In this document: piece after piece, positions 42,921 through 45,455 of the stretch | Numbering within the stretch: the stretch's first letter is position 1 | Layout: each line of letters starts with the position of its first letter | From: Candidatus Thiopontia autotrophica | Lineage (GTDB): Bacteria; Pseudomonadota; Gammaproteobacteria; GCF-002020875 | Direction: 5' to 3' | Length of the DNA: 45,455 bases | Assembly (NCBI GenBank): GCA_014384675.1 | Contig: JACNFK010000023.1 | Coordinates: forward strand, 60,222 to 105,676 | Notes under the pieces: model-generated | Database searches by the model: none | Told to the model about the DNA's origin: nothing | The model's input: only the letters and a program-made list of their open reading frames with translations | Translations under genes and position numbers: made by a program

Positions 42921-43937
42921 ATGATTGTTCTAGGAATTGAAAGCTCCTGTGATGAGACGGGTGTTGCGATCTATGAAACAGATATCGGTCTGCGAGGAGA
43001 TCTGCTCTACAGTCAGGCCGAGATGCATGCACAGTATGGAGGGGTGGTTCCGGAGCTGGCCTCACGTGACCATATTCAACGGGTAATCCCACTGATTGAT
43101 CAGTTGCTCAATGAGGCAGACATCACTTCAGAGCAGGTGGGCGGTGTCGCCTATACTGCCGGCCCCGGCCTGATGGGTGCCTTGATGGTTGGAGCATGCG
43201 TAGGTAGAAGTCTCGCATACTCATGGGGGGTTCACGCGGTCGAGGTGCACCACATGGAGGGGCATCTGTTGGCACCACTGCTGGAAGATAAGAGGCCAGA
43301 ATTCCCATTTATTGCACTCCTGGTTTCCGGTGGTCACACCCAGTTGATTCGGGTAGATGGAGTTGGTCGGTACCAGTTGTTGGGGGAGTCGGTAGATGAT
43401 GCTGCTGGCGAGGCCTTTGACAAGACAGCCAAGCTGTTGGGCCTGAGGTATCCGGGAGGCCCAGCCCTCTCAAAATTGGCTGAGGAGGGCAATCCTGAAC
43501 GCTTTACTTTTCCGCGACCAATGGTAGATCGTCCCGGACTGGACTTCAGTTTTAGCGGACTCAAGACTTATGCTCGCAACACACTACAAAATGGTTCTGA
43601 AGAGCCAACAATCGGTGCTGATGTGGCGCGCGCATTTGAGGATGCAGTTGCAGATACATTGGCAATCAAGTGCAGACGAGCCCTAAGAGAGAGTGGTCTG
43701 AATCGGTTGGTAGTGGCAGGTGGCGTTAGTGCAAACCAGAGAGTTCGTCTGCGACTCTCAGAGATTGCAGAGAAAGAGGGGGGGGAAGCATTTTTTCCTC
43801 GCCTGAATTTCTGTACCGATAATGGCGCCATGATCGCTTTTGCCGGAGCATTGCGTCTGCAGGCCGGGGAGCATAGCTCGCTTGCTATCGAGACTAGGGC
43901 ACGTTGGCCGCTGTCGGAATTGACCGCAGTCAGCTAG
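42921..43937 (+). CDS. tsaD: tRNA N6-adenosine threonylcarbamoyltransferase TsaD
   Basis: A 338-residue Kae1/TsaD protein that transfers the threonylcarbamoyl group to A37 of tRNAs, acting after TsaC (38104). The N-terminal [15 protein letters not shown] is canonical, the metal-binding HMEGH is at residues 111-115, and SGGHTQL, SFSGLKT and [12 protein letters not shown] are intact. A run of eight G (43778-43785) is inside the coding sequence without disturbing the frame. The rpsU gene that often lies opposite tsaD is absent. The stop overlaps the plsY end by 8 bp (convergent). Confidence 0.97.
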   Translation: MIVLGIESSCDETGVAIYETDIGLRGDLLYSQAEMHAQYGGVVPELASRDHIQRVIPLIDQLLNEADITSEQVGGVAYTAGPGLMGALMVGACVGRSLAYSWGVHAVEVHHMEGHLLAPLLEDKRPEFPFIALLVSGGHTQLIRVDGVGRYQLLGESVDDAAGEAFDKTAKLLGLRYPGGPALSKLAEEGNPERFTFPRPMVDRPGLDFSFSGLKTYARNTLQNGSEEPTIGADVARAFEDAVADTLAIKCRRALRESGLNRLVVAGGVSANQRVRLRLSEIAEKEGGEAFFPRLNFCTDNGAMIAFAGALRLQAGEHSSLAIETRARWPLSELTAVS

Positions 43938-44544
43938 ATTTTTTTGCCCCAATCCGGTCTTCTCTGCCTGAGATGAGGTTCTGTATATTGCTGCGGTGTC
44001 GCCAGTACAGAAGAGCAGTAACAGTAGCCATGGTGGCTGTGAGGATTTCGCTATTGGGCTCTGGAAACAGATGCCAGACATAGAGAGGTGCCAGCAGTAT
44101 GGCAGTTAGTGCCGACAGTGATGAGTAGCGGAAGAGTGCGGCCATCAGCACCCAGGTGGTGACAGTAGCTAGTCCAATGCTCCAGTGCAGCCCAATCAGA
44201 GCTCCCAGTGCGGTGGCGACCCCCTTTCCCCCTTTGAACCCAAAGAAGATGGGGTATAGGTGACCCATAAATGCAGCCAGCAGAGTGAGAGAGAGCGTGA
44301 TCTCGTCTACCCCCAGCTGGACAGCAATAGCCACCGGCATAAGCCCCTTCAGCATATCGCCACCCAGGGTAAGAAGGGCGGCTTTCTTCCCTCCAAGACG
44401 GAGTACATTGGTCGCTCCCGGATTTTTGGAGCCTTCTGATCGGGGGTCGGGCAGTCCAAGTAGACGACAGACCAGTATTGCGGCGGATAGTGAGCCGATC
44501 AGGTATGAGGCTGCAACAAGTGCTATATCAGTCAGTTCATTCAT
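43930..44544 (-). CDS. plsY: Glycerol-3-phosphate acyltransferase PlsY
   Basis: A 204-residue membrane acyltransferase that moves an acyl group from acyl phosphate to glycerol-3-phosphate, the first step of phospholipid synthesis with PlsX. The signatures are [35 protein letters not shown] and a family-typical multi-helix membrane layout. The ATG at 44544 ([10 protein letters not shown]) is preferred over the longest frame from 44586, which would overlap the promoter region. It lies divergently to folB; the plsY-folB pair is common in Gammaproteobacteria. Confidence 0.95.
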   Translation of the reverse strand: MNELTDIALVAASYLIGSLSAAILVCRLLGLPDPRSEGSKNPGATNVLRLGGKKAALLTLGGDMLKGLMPVAIAVQLGVDEITLSLTLLAAFMGHLYPIFFGFKGGKGVATALGALIGLHWSIGLATVTTWVLMAALFRYSSLSALTAILLAPLYVWHLFPEPNSEILTATMATVTALLYWRHRSNIQNLISGREDRIGAKKSS

Positions 44545-44553
44545 AATGAGGGA

Positions 44554-44582
44554 ATTATGGGATAATCTGAACAGGGTTACAA
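44554..44582 (-). promoter_or_regulatory. Candidate promoter of plsY
   Basis: Minus-strand TTGTAA (44577-44582) and CATAAT (44554-44559) with 17 nt between. The predicted start is only a few bases before the plsY ATG, so the mRNA would be almost leaderless. Confidence 0.3.
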
Positions 44583-44610
44583 ACATAGTAGAGGAAGAGA
44601 GGTCAGGGCC

Positions 44611-44967
44611 ATGGATATCGTCTATATCAAGGATCTACAGATTAAAACGGTGATTGGAATATATGACTGGGAGCGTGAGATAAAGCAGACAGTCAGTATC
44701 GACCTGGAGATGGGAACAGATATTTGCAAGGCTGCAGAGAGCGACACCATAGAACACACACTTGATTACAAGTCTGTATCCAAAAGAATCATCAGTTTTG
44801 TGGAGGAGAGCAGCTTTCAGCTGGTGGAGACAATGGCAGAGAGAATTGCCGCGATTGTGCGCTCGGAGTTCACTGTGTCATGGGTTCGTCTTCGGGTCAG
44901 TAAGCCTGGTGCAGTAACAGGATCCAGGGATGTGGGAGTTATAATTGAGCGCGGCGAGAAGATCTGA
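44611..44967 (+). CDS. folB: Dihydroneopterin aldolase FolB
   Basis: A 118-residue dihydroneopterin aldolase/epimerase of folate synthesis, converting dihydroneopterin to 6-hydroxymethyl-dihydropterin. The start DIVYIKDLQIKTVIGIYDWERE and the LDYKSVSKRI segment are typical, with the conserved glutamate in LVETMAERIA. Length is normal. Its stop overlaps the folK start (TGATG), so the two consecutive enzymes are made together. Confidence 0.95.
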   Translation: MDIVYIKDLQIKTVIGIYDWEREIKQTVSIDLEMGTDICKAAESDTIEHTLDYKSVSKRIISFVEESSFQLVETMAERIAAIVRSEFTVSWVRLRVSKPGAVTGSRDVGVIIERGEKI

Positions 44968-45455
44968 TGCCGCGAATTTATCTCAGTATTGGCAGCAATA
45001 TTGACCGTGAGCAGAGCGTATCGAGGGCGGTTGAGCAGTTGAGAGAGGATTTTGGAGGGCTGACAGTATCAACAGTCTATGAGAGTGAGGCTGTGGGTTT
45101 TGATGGTGATGCCTTCTACAATCTGGTGGTCGGCTTTGACTCAGAGATGGGGCTAAACGAGATTCAGCAACAGCTACGAACAATTGAGACAGAGAATGGA
45201 AGAGAGCGTGGTGCAGAGAAATTCAATCCGCGCACCCTGGATCTGGATCTGCTTCTCTACGGAGATCTGGATCTACAGGACCGGGGGGTAGATATTCCAC
45301 GTGCAGAGATATTCCGTTATGCGTTTGTGCTAAGACCGCTGTCCGAGATTGCGGGCAATGAGCGTCATCCACAGACTGGAGAACAGTACAGCACCATATG
45401 GGATGGGTTCGATCACTCCAGCCAGCCTCTTTGGCCCGCACCGCTACAGTTTTAA
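44967..45455 (+). CDS. folK: 2-amino-4-hydroxy-6-hydroxymethyldihydropteridine pyrophosphokinase FolK
   Basis: A 162-residue HPPK that adds pyrophosphate from ATP to the FolB product. It has YLSIGSNIDRE at the N-terminus, the catalytic-loop FNPRTLDLDLLLYGDL and PLSEIAG. The stop codon is the last three bases of the window, so the gene is complete. Confidence 0.96.
   Translation: MPRIYLSIGSNIDREQSVSRAVEQLREDFGGLTVSTVYESEAVGFDGDAFYNLVVGFDSEMGLNEIQQQLRTIETENGRERGAEKFNPRTLDLDLLLYGDLDLQDRGVDIPRAEIFRYAFVLRPLSEIAGNERHPQTGEQYSTIWDGFDHSSQPLWPAPLQF

Noticed and set aside
43778-43785. Poly-G tract in tsaD as a phase-variation switch
   Set aside because: tsaD is normally essential and the frame is intact. 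A run of eight G in a Gly-Gly-Glu context is more likely incidental.

Overview
The window looks like chromosomal DNA of a gammaproteobacterium, probably from the sulfur-oxidising, Chromatiales-like part of the class. This rests on the block mnmG-rsmG-parA-parB followed by the whole F1Fo ATP synthase operon and glmU, on the gltBD, pqi, aroKB-dgt and tsaD/plsY/folB/folK genes, and on moderate GC content. The species cannot be named from sequence alone. No rRNA, tRNA, CRISPR array, prophage or complete insertion sequence was seen.

Layout. 1-2061: arsC, a convergent mlaA, and an ElyC/YdcF-like envelope gene. 2078-6364: mnmG, rsmG, parA, parB (tRNA wobble modification, 16S rRNA methylation, chromosome partition). 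6401-13367: atpIBEFHAGDC, complete and ordered as in E. coli. 13493-14878: glmU. 14883-15458: ubiC on the minus strand. 15568-16977: a PIN-PhoH protein. 17022-20609: a tightly overlapped pqiA1-pqiA2-pqiB-pqiC lipid-transport operon. 20633-28490 (minus): gltB-gltD-maeB-methyltransferase, joining ammonia assimilation to malate oxidation. 28713-33173 (minus): an RND pump and its adaptor behind a promoter with palindromes. 33276-37872 (minus): secretin (pilQ-like), aroK, aroB, dgt and a small WGR protein. 38104 to about 42849 is more accessory: tsaC, three small DNA-binding regulators, two related miniature inverted-repeat elements, a secreted 71-residue-repeat protein and a signal-peptide-bearing ATP-dependent DNA ligase. 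42921-45455: tsaD, plsY (minus), folB, folK.

Most of the window is housekeeping. The most interesting points are: (i) a secreted protein built from about seven 71-residue repeats, 11 nt upstream of an exported LigE-type DNA ligase; (ii) a small mobile-element family with shared terminal inverted repeats and 5-bp target duplications at 37890-38050 and 39404-39459, the first lying 17 bp from the start codon of an orphan, domain-reduced secretin; (iii) a 14-bp RNA hairpin that buries the ribosome binding site of the malic enzyme gene downstream of gltBD; (iv) an ArsR repressor with the two-cysteine spacing of SqrR/BigR persulfide sensors; (v) a Val-to-Gly change in the ParA Walker A motif, encoded in a run of eight G. 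No gap without a gene exceeds 300 bases.
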